DNA of 64,000 nucleotides, taken from positions 12,576,501 to 12,640,500 of the forward strand of contig JAPNXP010000001.1 of NCBI GenBank assembly GCA_028753945.1, in the 5' to 3' direction. The first letter of the stretch is position 1. The number at the start of each line of letters is the position of its first letter. Positions 36,001 to 46,329 of this stretch are shown piece after piece. A model generated the notes under the pieces. The model saw only the letters and a program-made list of their open reading frames with translations. It did no database searches and was not told where the DNA came from. The translations under genes and the position numbers were made by a program. This DNA is from Hexactinellida sp. DTS-2022 (Eukaryota > Porifera > Hexactinellida).

Positions 36001-37328
36001 TGCCAAAAATCTGTCAAAGACATGGCATCAAATCAAGTGCCATCCCGCTCTCTAAATGGAATCACACTTCGGGCACTTTTCACCTCAACCGATGCCTTGC
36101 TGGCACCTAATAGTGCCATCTCTGAATTACTAAATTGAGGCTAGTAGCAAGCGATACATCGGTGGGGCGAAATTGCTTCACGTTAGACAATTCTCAGCAA
36201 ACGAAAAGCGGCTCACGAATTGCGTACCGGTATTACGGCTCTGTAATATAGCTGATAATAGCCAATGTTCTCAGCCAACCTGTTAATTACAGTTTCTGTC
36301 AGCCAACTTACAAATACAGGATAAAATATTTTATAATTTCAATACTAACGACACTTTTGTATCAATTAGGTACTCCAATAATAACATTATATATCGAACA
36401 CAACACAGTGTTCTCTCTGCTCCCTCCTGCTGTTAACAGAGCTGATATTCCTATACTCACACAGAATGTAACACTGAGTGCTAATCTAGTTGGAAGATGG
36501 CAGACACCAAATGGCAGCTATGTCGACAGTGATTCTATCACAATACCAACACTCTATGTGTCTCATGCTGGAGTGTACAAGTTCCTTGTCACTAACTGGG
36601 ATGGAGTATGGACCCTGGCTATTCTGATAGACATATCACCTGTTGGTAAGTTTGCTATAAAATATTTTGTTGTATTGATCCTACTTAACAGCAATATCAC
36701 CATTCTTCTTCTTATAGAAACCTATATACAGACAACCCTCTATCTGACGACAGAAACCACCAGCCAAACTTCATTGCTAGTTGCGTGGAGTCTGTCAGAA
36801 ACGAACCCATACAATTCGGAAGGGACATTCTCAGTATTTTTTGGGTTTGGGAATTTTGAATTTTTTGTTGGTACAACAAAGAATCTCTTTCTTGGAATAA
36901 CAGAATTAGTTCCAAACATTAACTATTCAGTGCGAGTCGAGCTCCAATACCCTTATTCTGAATTGGTCATTTTCGCCACTACTCACCATCTCCTAACTTT
37001 GAGTGGAGACACCACTACCAATCCAGATACAACAACTGAATCTCCTATTAACTCTGAACCGAATGCATCCTATACAATATACACATTCATAGCTGTGCTT
37101 GCCATATTCGTAACTATCCTATTACTCGTTCTATTAATCTGTGTCCTATTTGTGTGTGCTATGAAGAGAGGCAGTAGGAGCAAAGTTAACTTGCGGAATA
37201 ATCAAATACAAATGCCCCAGATACATGGTGATGAGTTATACGAGCAAATGGATCGCACCAAACCAATGGCACATAACAATAAGTCGTTTTTGTTCTCAGA
37301 TAATGTAAACATTTCGGAGACAAAATAA
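24023..37328 (+). CDS. R3, long-form lectin/Ig/FN3 membrane receptor gene
   Basis: Spliced model: 24023-24095, 27307-27687, 28675-28977, 29918-30193, 32745-33050, 33650-33907, 36370-36645, 36718-37328; 2484 nt, 827 residues plus stop, no interruption. Domains: signal peptide, C-type lectin with QPD and WND, Ig-a, Ig-b, Ig-c, Ig-d, Ig-b', FN3, stalk, membrane span, tail with YEQM. All junctions are GT-AG, phase 1. The proposed first exon is unrelated in sequence to those of R2, R4, R5 and R6, and is the weakest part. R1 is the nearest relative. Introns carry insertions absent from R1, including a P-like element in intron 1, a pogo-like MITE after the lectin exon and a 400-bp element after Ig-d. 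Predicted surface receptor; ligand unknown. Confidence 0.83.
25007..25165. mobile_element. hAT-like MITE nested in the P-like element
   Basis: Flanked by cagggggg (24999-25006 and 25166-25173). Inverted ends caagggcgtagccag and ctccctacgcccatg. Contains gcgagcgtagcgagcg. Confidence 0.8.
25515..25700 (+). pseudogene. THAP domain remnant of P-like transposase
   Basis: Reads MPKHCAGYNC, stop, SILSFYTD, stop, NERNRWIEAMP, then VRESHFEC. This matches the THAP C2CH layout (Cys-x4-Cys, conserved Trp, final SHF), with the third Cys changed to Arg. After 25700 the sense continues in another frame as KGGKQPVGPP. Two stops and a frameshift: inactive. Confidence 0.72.
26358..26640 (+). repeat. M1-family element, partial
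   Basis: Starts cctcgattgttggttg, gtattacagtgatgagggaatag-like sequence, then aaacaagtatgt and caagctagctttcaaacg-like segment; the GC-hairpin end is missing. Confidence 0.5.
27307..27687 (+). CDS. R3 exon: C-type lectin domain
   Basis: 381 nt, 127 residues, phase 1-1. Long-form lectin cysteines: GCAAI, GRCYN, KCLALG, NCLIGL, EDC, KC, CYFC. QPD followed by WND gives predicted Ca2+-dependent galactose-type binding. Three residues longer than the R2/R4 exon, with PEENRLLNYI and GVIN before CLIGL. Confidence 0.92.
27910..28240. mobile_element. pogo-like MITE, 331 bp
   Basis: TA-flanked; ends cagtacaccctcgctaatcc and its inverse ggattagcgagggtgtactg. R1 (about 371-380) and R4 have the uninterrupted site ttagtac(t/a)atttgcaa. 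Confidence 0.92.
28675..28977 (+). CDS. R3 exon: Ig-a domain
   Basis: 303 nt, phase 1-1. YCIT, VTWSY, GYYRC (Arg before Cys where other copies have Ser). Confidence 0.9.
29918..30193 (+). CDS. R3 exon: Ig-b domain
   Basis: 276 nt. Starts ASPVLTLNYGS; GRWQ Trp, no canonical cysteines. The NGSY sequon of other copies reads NSSY, still a sequon. Confidence 0.85.
30270..31425 (-). repeat. Two M2-family elements, reverse, back to back
   Basis: Both start with cgagcccttcggtctcg (about 30288 and 30862) and end in (ac)n with ttctggacaaac and ctttt-aatatat. The second has gtcgcttcgcgac and ggccgcttcgcggcc hairpins at 30911-30977. They occupy the R3 Ig-b to Ig-c intron. Confidence 0.6.
31520..31800 (-). 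repeat. P-like element arm relic in R3
   Basis: ggctgccagctcgggtcttg and following sequence match the arm at 24277-24600; same position as the relics in R1 and R5. Confidence 0.55.
32745..33050 (+). CDS. R3 exon: Ig-c domain
   Basis: 306 nt, phase 1-1; YCIT, VEWSY, PGYYSC. Almost the same as R1 Ig-c, differing at a handful of sites (for example S for N in LSTL, N for D in MINVS). Confidence 0.92.
33175..33329. mobile_element. hAT-like MITE, 155 bp
   Basis: Ends cagaggcgtagccagg and the inverse ctagctacgcctctg. Inserted in the R3 Ig-c to Ig-d intron; R1 and R5 read gag(t/c)tctaatatgaag without it. Flanking duplication is degraded. Confidence 0.8.
33650..33907 (+). CDS. R3 exon: Ig-d domain
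   Basis: 258 nt, phase 1-1. FLFCHS, IHWKRQ, IECFD. Compared with R1: Asp for Tyr at DADN, Ile for Met before ECFD, His for Asn in SGHP. Confidence 0.85.
35117..35516. mobile_element. 400-bp inverted-repeat element
   Basis: Ends ttagggttgcc and ggtcaccctaa; target acatacc/catgcc duplicated. R1 and R5 read ggacatacgaag uninterrupted at this place. Left third is a run of CCCGGATTT repeats. Confidence 0.75.
36370..36645 (+). CDS. R3 exon: Ig-b' domain
   Basis: 276 nt, phase 1-1. Starts GTPIITLYIEHN; rest nearly as Ig-b. Followed by a 72-bp intron that is open in the same frame. Confidence 0.9.
36718..37328 (+). CDS. R3 last exon: FN3, stalk, transmembrane, tail
   Basis: 203 residues, same layout as R1: FN3 1-93, stalk, span about 121-148, tail. 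IHGDELYEQM: YxxM present, residue 171 is Gly. FLFSDN near the end has Phe where R5 has Tyr. Confidence 0.92.
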
Positions 37329-38313
37329 AACAATTTGCTCTGAAAGTACCCGTCTCTGATGACTTTGACGGTACTGCTAATCTCTATCCTAGGAAAATTA
37401 TAATAAGTGTGTCTCCAAGTGTGCCTTCGTAAACTATAATTAGATTCATTTTGTGTTCCCTATTATAACTTCGAATAGTATACATGGTTTCATTTTTGTA
37501 AAAAGTTTCTATTTACTAGATCTGTGGATTGTGAAAAGTTTGTATTTACTAGATTTGTGGATTGTGTGAGATTTTGTATATTAAACTTTGTATAACCTCC
37601 TCCGGGAATGAAATGTTCACGAACGAACGAACTTGAACTGAACGAACTGAAGGAAGAGCTTTTAAGGGATTCCCGCTGAACGAATCGAACGAACGCCAAC
37701 GGTTACCTGACCGGAAGTTGAACGAACTGAACGAATTGAACAAACTCAGGGAACGTACTGAACTAGTGTTTGCAATCCCGGGCACATTTTTTCCAATCCA
37801 TTAAACATTTCACGTTATATAGTATGGAAAAGCTAGTATAAATGAAATCAAATTTTAAGGACCATAACTTAATAGATCTAAATGTTACTTTATTGCTGTA
37901 TAATGAGTGAATAGTGTTATCAAAAGTGTAAATAATGAAAGAGAATAATTAGTAGTAAACACCTGGAATCATATATAATAATTCTTGTTGAGCATCGTGT
38001 TTAAGTTCACACATCTAATTATGAAATTAAGAGATTCGCATTAATTGAACGTGGTTAGCACTTAACAACAACAAATTGATCAGGATTCCTAGTACTTTAT
38101 TGAATCCCGGCATTTGTCTTCGAATCCATTGCAAACCCTATACTGAACGAATATAACAGAATTACTCTGAAAAGTATCCTTTTCTCTGATGACTCTGACG
38201 GTACTGCTAATCGCTATCCTATCAATAATTCGAATAAGTGTCTCCAAGTGTGCCTTCTAAAACTCTGATTAAATTCATTTTATGTTGACACTAACTGTAT
38301 TAAATTATACATA

Positions 38314-38453
38314 GACGTAGCACGCGGTCCGGTTGGTCCTGCCGTGGCCGGACCAGTTTTCATTAATTCTACTATATTATATAGGAGGGTCCGGTTTTGG
38401 CCGGACCACTTTAACTGTTTGGCCGGAGAGTTTTAAGAGCCGTGCGACGCCCG
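38314..38453. mobile_element. Short GC-rich inverted-repeat insertion
   Basis: Ends gacgtagcacgcgg and ccgtgcgacgcc; ggccggacc repeats inside. The matching R4 flank (about 46704-46725) lacks it. Confidence 0.6.
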
Positions 38454-38951
38454 TTTTATACAATACAGTTTCTACTGTATTATACAATTTACAGGGTTCG
38501 ATCACGATATGAGATCTGTAGAATAGATAGTCACAATTAAAATATTCATTTGCCCAAAAAATAATGCTAATTGGACGGTCTAAAGTGACAATTCACTACT
38601 CCCAAAACAAGATTTTGCTGACAGCAAAATGTACCCTAAATTTCCCTAAAACCTAAGTAAAGAACCCCCAATATTTCCTGTAATATCTGGTATCAAATTC
38701 TAATTAAACATCTAGTCAACTCTCGTTATAACGAAATACTTTTGGGACCTGTAAATTCTCTCGTTATATTCGGATATTCGTTATAAGCGGATAATAATTT
38801 ATGCATATAGGCTTCGGGGGAAAGGAATTTACTATAACATCCCTGAATAGATTCTAAAACTCAATACAAGTTTTATAAATAGTTATTTCTCAATACACAC
38901 TAGGACAGGCATCACACAAATATTTAGCGTCAAATTATTGTCACCTAAATT

Positions 38952-39917
38952 CAGGGACGTTGCCAGGATATTTCACCTAGGGGGGAATAGAAATTTCCAG
39001 GGGGGGCAAATATTATATTGGTGTTAGATCTAGAAGTTGATGTTACCAAAAACTAGGCAATAGAGATAAAGCTTCCTAGTTTAAAGTCCTGCAAAGTATG
39101 AAAAGTAGCCTACAAAAATCAAAACATTAACAAGAACTTTGTAACACCAGCAAATACTACAGCTTAACTACTAGCTATAATGACAGTAAAAGTCAATTTT
39201 GACAGGTAACAGGTCTAAAGTAAAAGGTGTATTGGGTTTGTGAAACAGTTGATCATAAGTTAGAACAAAAGTTGTCAAAATAACTAGGAATATCCGACAA
39301 GGCGCATCTAGATTACTAACAGTCCATTCCTGTCAACCGTACAGGGATTTCAACCATTTTGGATGTTCTGTCCAGGCGTACAGGGATGTAATAAATTTGT
39401 AAATGGATTACTAGTTTGGATAAATTATTGTTTGTTTGTCGAATAATACCTAAAAAATGCCTAACCCTAATGTACCATTTCGTTTTGTGTAAATTAATAC
39501 CTTATTCAAGCGTACAGGGATTCTCTGTACAAAATATATATTTCAATATTATCTGCGTTCCTAAGTGATTTTTTTTATTTATGTCAAACTTAATAAGAAT
39601 AAATAACATGTTCGTAAACTTCGTATGTATATCTTGACACACATAATAAAATGCTTTGGTTAGTGTAATTCGTTTCAGTATAAGTGTAGATTTACATTTT
39701 AGACAGCGAGCGAAGCGAGCGAGAAAGAAATTTGAGGTGTCTAAGGATGTACAGGGGAAAATTGGAGCCTAGTACAGGGATATTACTCAAATGGATTGGA
39801 AAGTGTGAACTCATTAAATTGAATTCAATAGCATCAATGAATCAGAGGAATAAAATAGTTCATTATTTACCAGGAGGGGGATTGCTCCCCTATGCCCCCC
39901 CCGTGGCGAAGTCCCTG
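38952..39917. mobile_element. hAT-like element, 966 bp, upstream of R4
   Basis: Ends cagggacgttgccagg and the inverse cgtggcgaagtccctg, with similar flanks cctaaatt/tataaatt. The corresponding place upstream of R5 (about 47228) is empty. Contains gcgagcgaagcgagcgag at 39704-39721. No transposase ORF. Confidence 0.8.
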
Positions 39918-40577
39918 TATAAATTGTATTTTGTTTTCAAATTTTACGTCAATGCGCAAACAAATTCCAATAGAATCTTGTATTTCTCTGTAATATATCT
40001 CCAATATTAGTCTTAAGAAAATGAATGCAAAGAACTATGTATTGCTTAATTATTAAACACTTAGTTGCCAATTGAAAGTGAAAGTGAAAGTGAAATTTAA
40101 TTGAATTTCAATTGAAATTGAAAATGATAGTTGGATTTTTCTATTTATACCTTGGACCCCAGGGCATCTATGTTTGTATTTACGATATGATATGATATTA
40201 TTAATTAAGATCTATCAATCGATATTTGATAAGATGGAAGGATCTTAAGATCTTATGGCTTCGCGTCTTCTGGAATTGGCTACGAATCCCTGAAAGAAAT
40301 TTCTATTTAATATTGTTTTATCTATTCTAACATATTAGCTATCATATAAAAACAAAAGTTTGTCTCTATCTATCCTACTTTTCTTATTTCAGCAATGATT
40401 GTGTAATTGGAACCAAAATGCTTCTATGAGAAACAACATTAACTGAAAATCAGGAAATTTGTATACATCATAGCTTTATTTTTTGAAATGCGTTGATATC
40501 AAGTCGATTTGAGCCTATACGAATTTAGTACATACTTGTCACTATGCAATCTGTAGGATATTATGTCTAACATGAAT

Positions 40578-40585
40578 TATATAAA
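40578..40585 (+). promoter_or_regulatory. Possible TATA box of R4
   Basis: TATATAAA 34 bp before the ATG; same in R5 (47888-47895) and R6 (61165-61172). Would place initiation about 10 nt before the ATG. Confidence 0.3.
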
Positions 40586-40619
40586 TTGCACGACTAACTT
40601 CAAACACTGTTTATTCAAA

Positions 40620-40683
40620 ATGAAAATACTATCAATATTGGCTATTATTCTCTATTTGGGGATATTTTCACAACAAACAACAG
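40620..40683 (+). CDS. R4 exon 1: signal peptide
   Basis: MKILSILAIILYLGIFSQ, donor gtaaac, phase 1. DNA-identical to R5 exon 1. Confidence 0.9.
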
Positions 40684-43600
40684 GTAAACATGTTAAAATT
40701 ATTAAATATATTGTTACGCAGAAGTATAGATACGTTAAGTATTCATTGAATGATTATTTATAACATGATAGACAATCTCAAAATATATGAAGGGAATCTG
40801 AGCTCTATTTCTAGAATATATATATTTTAGATACTTTTAAAATGTCCGAACTTTTCTCTAGTATAGATAATATTAGTATCACTCAAAATACATGATTTCT
40901 TGGTTGGATTTCATAGTGGAATATGATCAAAGAGTAAATACTACAACTTGTATCAAGTGTATGTTAATATTTATTTGGGTCAAATCTATATGATCAAAGC
41001 TCGATTGTTCTTTGTGTGTTTGTGTTTGTTTGTCCGGATTGTATTAAAGTGATGGGGAATAGACATAAACTAATTTTCAAATGTTAAAATAGGTAAACAA
41101 GTATGCTGATTACGAATTTCGAATTTATAAATTTCCAATTATGTAATAGGGTTTACAAAATAGGGAAGCAAATTATACAAAAATTAAAATTAACCCAGAA
41201 GCCAGCTTCCAACGGGCATTATAGGAAACAAGTTAAAAGGATGGAAAATTGTGGAAGGGATGTATATAACGATGTCAAATTTTTACTGACTATATAATTA
41301 CTGGTTATAAGGAGTAAGGCCAGATAGCGGCCGTTAACTTGAGGCGCGTATACCGATCCGTTGCAAAGCGACCGAGACCTAAGGGTTCGTATATATTAAT
41401 TAGAAATGTCTAATTGCGTAATGTCGCCAATGAAATTATAAACAAGATTCGTTACGAATTGCGGGACAAACTCCTCCTGCCGCTATGCCACGTATGTCAC
41501 ATTTTGCTCACTAATTTCCAACCCTGGAAGCGCGTAAATTTTGAACGGTTCCAAATTGAAATGAGTGGTTTTGGACTAATTTTCAACTGGTATTATCTTC
41601 AAATATTCGTTGTAGTATAATCAAATTTTATTCCGAATTTCGCATCAATAATGGATTCCTGAAAACAACTAATTCCTATACTTATTTGTATAGAAATGGT
41701 TGGACAGAAATTGAGGAAGTTATTTCAACTTAAACAACTTCCAACCGTGTCCCTTAAGTGGTCGATTGTCGAAACATTTTATTTTCGATTTAGCAATCAC
41801 ATTATTTTGAAAAATACATAATTTGCATTGAAGAACAAACCTGGAAAGTTAGAAAAGTCTATTAAAAAAAACAAAATACACTATCTGCCACACTATCACT
41901 GCATGCATGGGCGTCTTTTGCGTGACCGTATGGCATTATAATGACTACACTAGAAGACATATTAATAATTTGTGTTTGTAGCTCCTTCAAGCGGTTGTGC
42001 TGCAATTTCAGGTAAAGGGAGATGTTACAACTCTTTCACAAGCTCTGGTACTAACTGGCATGATGCTAGAGATGTGTGTTTAGCGCTGGGAGGAGATCTA
42101 GCTACTGTTACATCTCTCGAAGAGCATACAATGTTGGTCGACATTCAACCATCTAGTTGTTGGATAGGACTCAATGACATAGATTTAGAGGGTACTTTTG
42201 TCTGGGCAGATGGTAGCGAAAACACTTATAGAAAGTGGAGTCCTGGTCAACCAGATCAATCTATTGAAGATTGTGTGGAGATATTGGATAATAATCAGTG
42301 GAATGATGCTACCTGTGGACATATACTAGGTTGCTATTTCTGTAGCACAACAGGTCAGTCAGTCCCTCGAATAAAAATATATACCAAAATGTTTGTACCA
42401 AGATTAGTGCACTAATCTTGGTACAAACAAGATTAGTTTTACATACCCCACTAGTGGAGTATGTATTTCGGAGCAAAAGCAATACTCCATAATTGGAGCA
42501 CAAATGACAATTCACCAGCATCGAAACAAGTAAATAGAAAATTCTTTTTGGTAAACATTTGGTAGAAAAAATGATAAGATTACCTTTTAAAATCAAATCT
42601 AAATTAGTACTATTTGCAAGGGTGAATCTAATAAATACTCTGTATTTTTGTCTTGATAACTAAACGGACAAATAACATAGCTGATAACTAAACGGAAAAA
42701 GGGAAAGTATGGACATGTGTTTAATTAAATTCGGTGCTACGCAACTCAATTGATGATGGCTGCACGGCGAATTATTCAGAAGTATAATGTTTTGCAAACC
42801 TACGCATAAAGGCCGCTTAATAAGAATGTTAGACAGTGTAATTTGTTGTGAAATTCAAATTCACATATTATTAGCTGAATAAACTCAGCTGCACCATAAA
42901 CCAATATATCGTTGTCGCTGTGCAAATACAAATTTTGAGCTTTCTGGGACTCGTAGTTTTTCCGAATAATTCTGGAAAAAGAAACCTGAACACACACAGA
43001 ACAATTGTGTTTTTAATATTAAGAAATATAGAGATTATTGCTATTTCCATAATTACAGAGGGTTTAGAGAATAAGAGTATCTGAAGTTGAGGGTAATTAT
43101 TTTGTTAGTGAGCCCATTTGGAGAACAGATCAGTCCAAACACATACACGCCATTAAAAGACAACTCATTTATGTACAGAAACACTACTCTTTACTGCATA
43201 ACAGAGACTAAAAACACACCACAAGTTACATGGAGTTATACAGATCTAAATGGAGTCAGTACTAATCTCTCTGCTACAACTAATGCTACAACAGGAGTCA
43301 GCACTCTCTATGTAACTAGTGATAAGCCAGGATACTACAGCTGTGTAGTTAGTCAGAATGGAGGGAACACTAGAACATATGCTACTGTTATGCTGGATTT
43401 CATTATAGGTATCTGTAGTTTGTGGTATATTAAAATGCAAATTACACCTGTGCGTAGAGCACCTTTTTGGTGGCACTATATATATTTGGGAAAGAGTGAT
43501 AGTACTTCAAAAGGAAAATTCTATGAGCACAGGTGTAAAATTATCACTTGAAAATATAGAATTAGATTTAACACTTTGGATTGAACTCAGATGTTATAAA

Positions 43601-45422
43601 TACAGAAATTTTTATCCCAATTAAGCCCAATTTGATAATAAGTCTACTCAAAAAGTATACAATTCAATTTTCAATTGAATGAATGTAAATTTAACAATGA
43701 TCACCATATATGCTTCTCATTATGAAATGTAAAATAGGTACGAAAATGTGTCAAAAAATTAGTCAATAAGTCACTCAGTTAATCAAGCTCTGTTATGTGG
43801 AGAGGATGTTTACCAAAATAAACCATGGCAATACCTTCCACTACATAGTAGTTGGCCTAATTCATAGATGGCCTAATTCATAGTTGTCGGCAAAGCATAA
43901 AAACTAGCCAAAGCAGTGGTATCAATACACTATACTAAAGTATAGTCGGCACAGTATATGTTAAAACTATTACATAAGATTGGAAATCAATTTTATTGTA
44001 TATTAGGTGCTCCAGTCTTAACATTGAATTATGGAAGTTCCTATGCATTCTCTCTGCTCCCTCCTGCTGTCAACAGAGCTGATATTCCTGTACTCACACA
44101 GAACGTAATACTGAGTGCTAATCTAGTTGGAAGATGGCAGACACCAAATGGCAGCTATGTCGACAGTGATTCTATCACAATACCAACACTCTATGTGTCT
44201 CATGCTGGACTGTACAAGTTTTATGTCACTAACTGGGATGGAGTATGGATACTGGCGATTCAGATAGACATATCACCTGATGGTAAGTTCAGTGGTTTCG
44301 GTGGTTTATGGTTTCGGGGACTCCGGTTCAAAAGTATGCACCGGGGTCCTGGCCTCACTAGTTCAAAGATTTTAAGGAGTGCATGCATCTGGATAAATTT
44401 GGGTTCGGAAATAGATTTCCCGCATTTTGACATCACTGTTAGAAAACTATATATGGTTGATATAATGTTAATGTGTCTACTCGTTTTGCATAACCAAAAA
44501 AATAAACTCTCGTCATCATGTTTAACTCAAGTAGTCTCAATACTAATGTAGCTATGAAGCAAAATTCCATTTCATATATATTTGATTACTAACAAGATGT
44601 ATTAGAATACAAATAATTATTTAATAACATAACAGTTATCATGAAGTATGATTGTTGATGTATTTCTGTAACCCTTGGGGCCCTTTGGACTTCGGGAGCC
44701 CTGGTTCCATGAACCGCCTGAACCACTTCTTTGGTAAGCTTGCAATCGCATCATTAATATTTTTTATATTGATCCTACTTAATAGCAATAATACCATTCT
44801 TCTTTTTATAGAAACTTATTTACAGACAATCCTGTATCTGACGACAGAAACCACCAGCCAAACTTCAATGCTAGTTGCTTGGAGTCTGTCAGAAACGAAC
44901 CCATACAATTCGGAAGGGACATTCTCAGTATATATTGGGTTTGGGAATTTTGAATTTTTTGTTGGTACAACAAAGAATCTCTTTCTTGAAATAGCAGGAT
45001 TAGTTCCAAACATTAACTATACTGTGCGAGTCGAGCTCCAATACCCTTATTCTGCGTATGTCATTTCCGCCACTACTCACCATCTCCTAGCTCTGAGTGG
45101 AGACACAACTACCAATCCAGATACAACAACTGAACCTCCCATTAACACTGAACTGAATACATCCTATACAATGTACACATTCATAGCTGTGCTTGCTATA
45201 TTCGTTACGATCCTATTCCTCGTTCTACTAAACTGTGTCTTATTTGTGTGTGCTATGAAGAGAGGTAGTAGGAGCAAAGTGAACTCGCGTAATAACCATA
45301 TACAAATGTCCCAGATGCACTATAATGAGTTATACGAACAAATGGATCGCACCCAACCAATGGCACATAACAATAAAGTGTTTTTGCACTCAGATAATGT
45401 AAACGTTTCTGAGACAAAATAA
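40620..45422 (+). CDS. R4, short-form lectin/Ig/FN3 membrane receptor gene
   Basis: Spliced model: 40620-40683, 41982-42353, 43109-43408, 44007-44282, 44812-45422; 1623 nt, 540 residues plus stop, no interruption. Domains: signal peptide, C-type lectin with QPD and WND, Ig-a, Ig-b, FN3, stalk, membrane span, tail. Lacks Ig-c, Ig-d and Ig-b'. Junctions GT-AG, phase 1. The tail reads MHYNELYEQM, thus YxxL followed by YxxM. The membrane span contains an Asn (LLNCV) where other copies have Ile. The last intron carries a MITE that duplicated the 5' splice site. It is the only demonstrably intact short form in the window. Confidence 0.88.
40990..41395 (+). repeat. M1-family element in R4 intron 1
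   Basis: gctcgattgttctttgtg, tttgtccggattgtattaaag, ending gccagatagcggcc and gcgaccgagac. Same insertion site as in R2 and R5. Confidence 0.7.
41982..42353 (+). CDS. R4 exon: C-type lectin domain
   Basis: 372 nt, phase 1-1. CWIGLNDI, WADGS, GQPDQSIEDC, WND, CYFC. Same length class and post-WND sequence as R2. Confidence 0.92.
42390..42429. repeat. 40-bp perfect palindrome after R4 lectin exon
   Basis: tgtttgtaccaagattagtg and its complement, no loop. Lies 37 bp downstream of the lectin donor. Confidence 0.92.
43109..43408 (+). CDS. R4 exon: Ig-a domain
   Basis: 300 nt, phase 1-1. YCIT, VTWSY, GYYSC. One codon shorter near the end than R1/R3/R6 (NTRTY instead of NTSITY). Confidence 0.92.
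44007..44282 (+). CDS. R4 exon: Ig-b domain
   Basis: 276 nt. GAPVLTLNYGS start, GRWQ, no canonical cysteines; ends ISPDG. The donor gtaag at 44283 is repeated 451 bp downstream by a MITE insertion. Confidence 0.88.
44288..44731. mobile_element. MITE, 444 bp, inserted on the R4 splice donor
   Basis: Direct repeat tggtaag at 44281-44287 and 44732-44738. Ends ttcagtggtttcggtgg and ccgcctgaaccacttctt are imperfect inverted repeats. Not present in the same intron of R2, R1, R3 or R5. Confidence 0.82.
44812..45422 (+). CDS. R4 last exon: FN3, stalk, transmembrane, tail
   Basis: 203 residues. FN3 with VAWSLS and NYTVRV; Thr-rich stalk; span with LVLLNCVLFVC; tail with HYNELYEQM (Tyr 171 and Tyr 175). 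FLHSDN where R5 has FLYSDN. Confidence 0.92.
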
Positions 45423-45572
45423 AACAATTTGCTCTGAAAGTACCCGTCTCTGACCGCCGTCTTTGCTAATCGCTATCCAATCAATAATTAGAATATGTGT
45501 GTTTCAAAGTGTGCCTTCTAAAACTATGATTATATTCATTTTGTGTTCCCTTTTATAACTTCTAATAATATA

Positions 45573-46070
45573 CAGTGCAACCTCTATAAGTGGGGTCTCT
45601 ATAAATGGGGAACCTCCATAAGTGGGGAATTTTTACCATATTCGTATATATCCATACAAATGAACCTCTATAAGCGGGGAAGTGGGGAATGGGGGACCAT
45701 AAATTTCAAGGAGTTTTTATCTGCATACAAAACAACCTCCATAAATGGGGGGAATGGACAAATCCTAACATGATTCTTATAAAATAATACAATATTTCCA
45801 ATAAATCGACTCTAAAGTTCTACAGAAAAAATATTTTCGATTGATCTACTCTGATGTTTTTAGAAGAAATCACCTTGTGTAGATCAGCAGTTAACTAAAT
45901 TGTCATAATATACAAATAATAACTATAACGTGCATTAATGTGTGTGTTATATGAATACTTTGTATAATATAGCATATATAATGTTTTTCCAATTGAATTT
46001 TATAACCGGGGAATGGGGGGCAATTGAAATTTTCCCCGTCCCATGCTCCCCACTTATAGAGGTTCCACTG
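45573..46070. mobile_element. pogo-like MITE, 498 bp
   Basis: TA-flanked, inverted ends cagtgcaacctctataagtg and cacttatagaggttccactg. R1 and R3 read agtatacatggtttc at this place. Confidence 0.93.
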
Positions 46071-46137
46071 TACATGGTTTCAAATTTGTAAAAGTTTGTA
46101 TTTTCTAGATTTGTGGATTGTGCAAAGTTTGTATTTA

Positions 46138-46329
46138 CAGTCGAATTTGGTTATTGACTAAAGCTATAATCGATATACAGTAAACTCCGATTAATAGAGC
46201 CACCTCGGGAGCAGGTTGTTTTGATCTGATTAAGCGGAGAAACCGATTAACCTAAAATATTGTAAGCCAAACTGTAATTCTGTCCTATAAATCCTGGGAA
46301 TCTTTGACCCAAATAAGCGGAGTTGACTG
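46138..46329. mobile_element. pogo-like MITE, 192 bp
   Basis: TA-flanked insertion in tttac|tagatttgtgg of other copies. Ends cagtcgaatttggttatt and aataagcggagttgactg. A second cagtaaactccg end at 46178 suggests internal rearrangement. Confidence 0.7.

Larger units (their letters stand above)
37329..40619. other. R3-R4 intergenic region
   Basis: R3 3' flank with GAACGAACT repeats, a ~140-bp GC-rich inverted-repeat insertion, a 966-bp hAT-like element, and the promoter block shared exactly with R5. No other gene seen. Sequence at 38140-38950 is a diverged copy of 46570-47230. Confidence 0.6.
39981..40898. repeat. 918-bp block identical to 47291-48208
   Basis: I compared the two line by line at an offset of 7310 and found no difference. 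It covers upstream DNA, the whole signal-peptide exon and the start of intron 1 of R4 and R5. Sequence just outside differs freely. Confidence 0.93.

Noticed and set aside
43958-44551. 197-residue ORF running from Ig-b into the following intron of R4
   Set aside because: The extension past 44282 is transposon sequence; kept only as a possible alternative-donor product in the findings.
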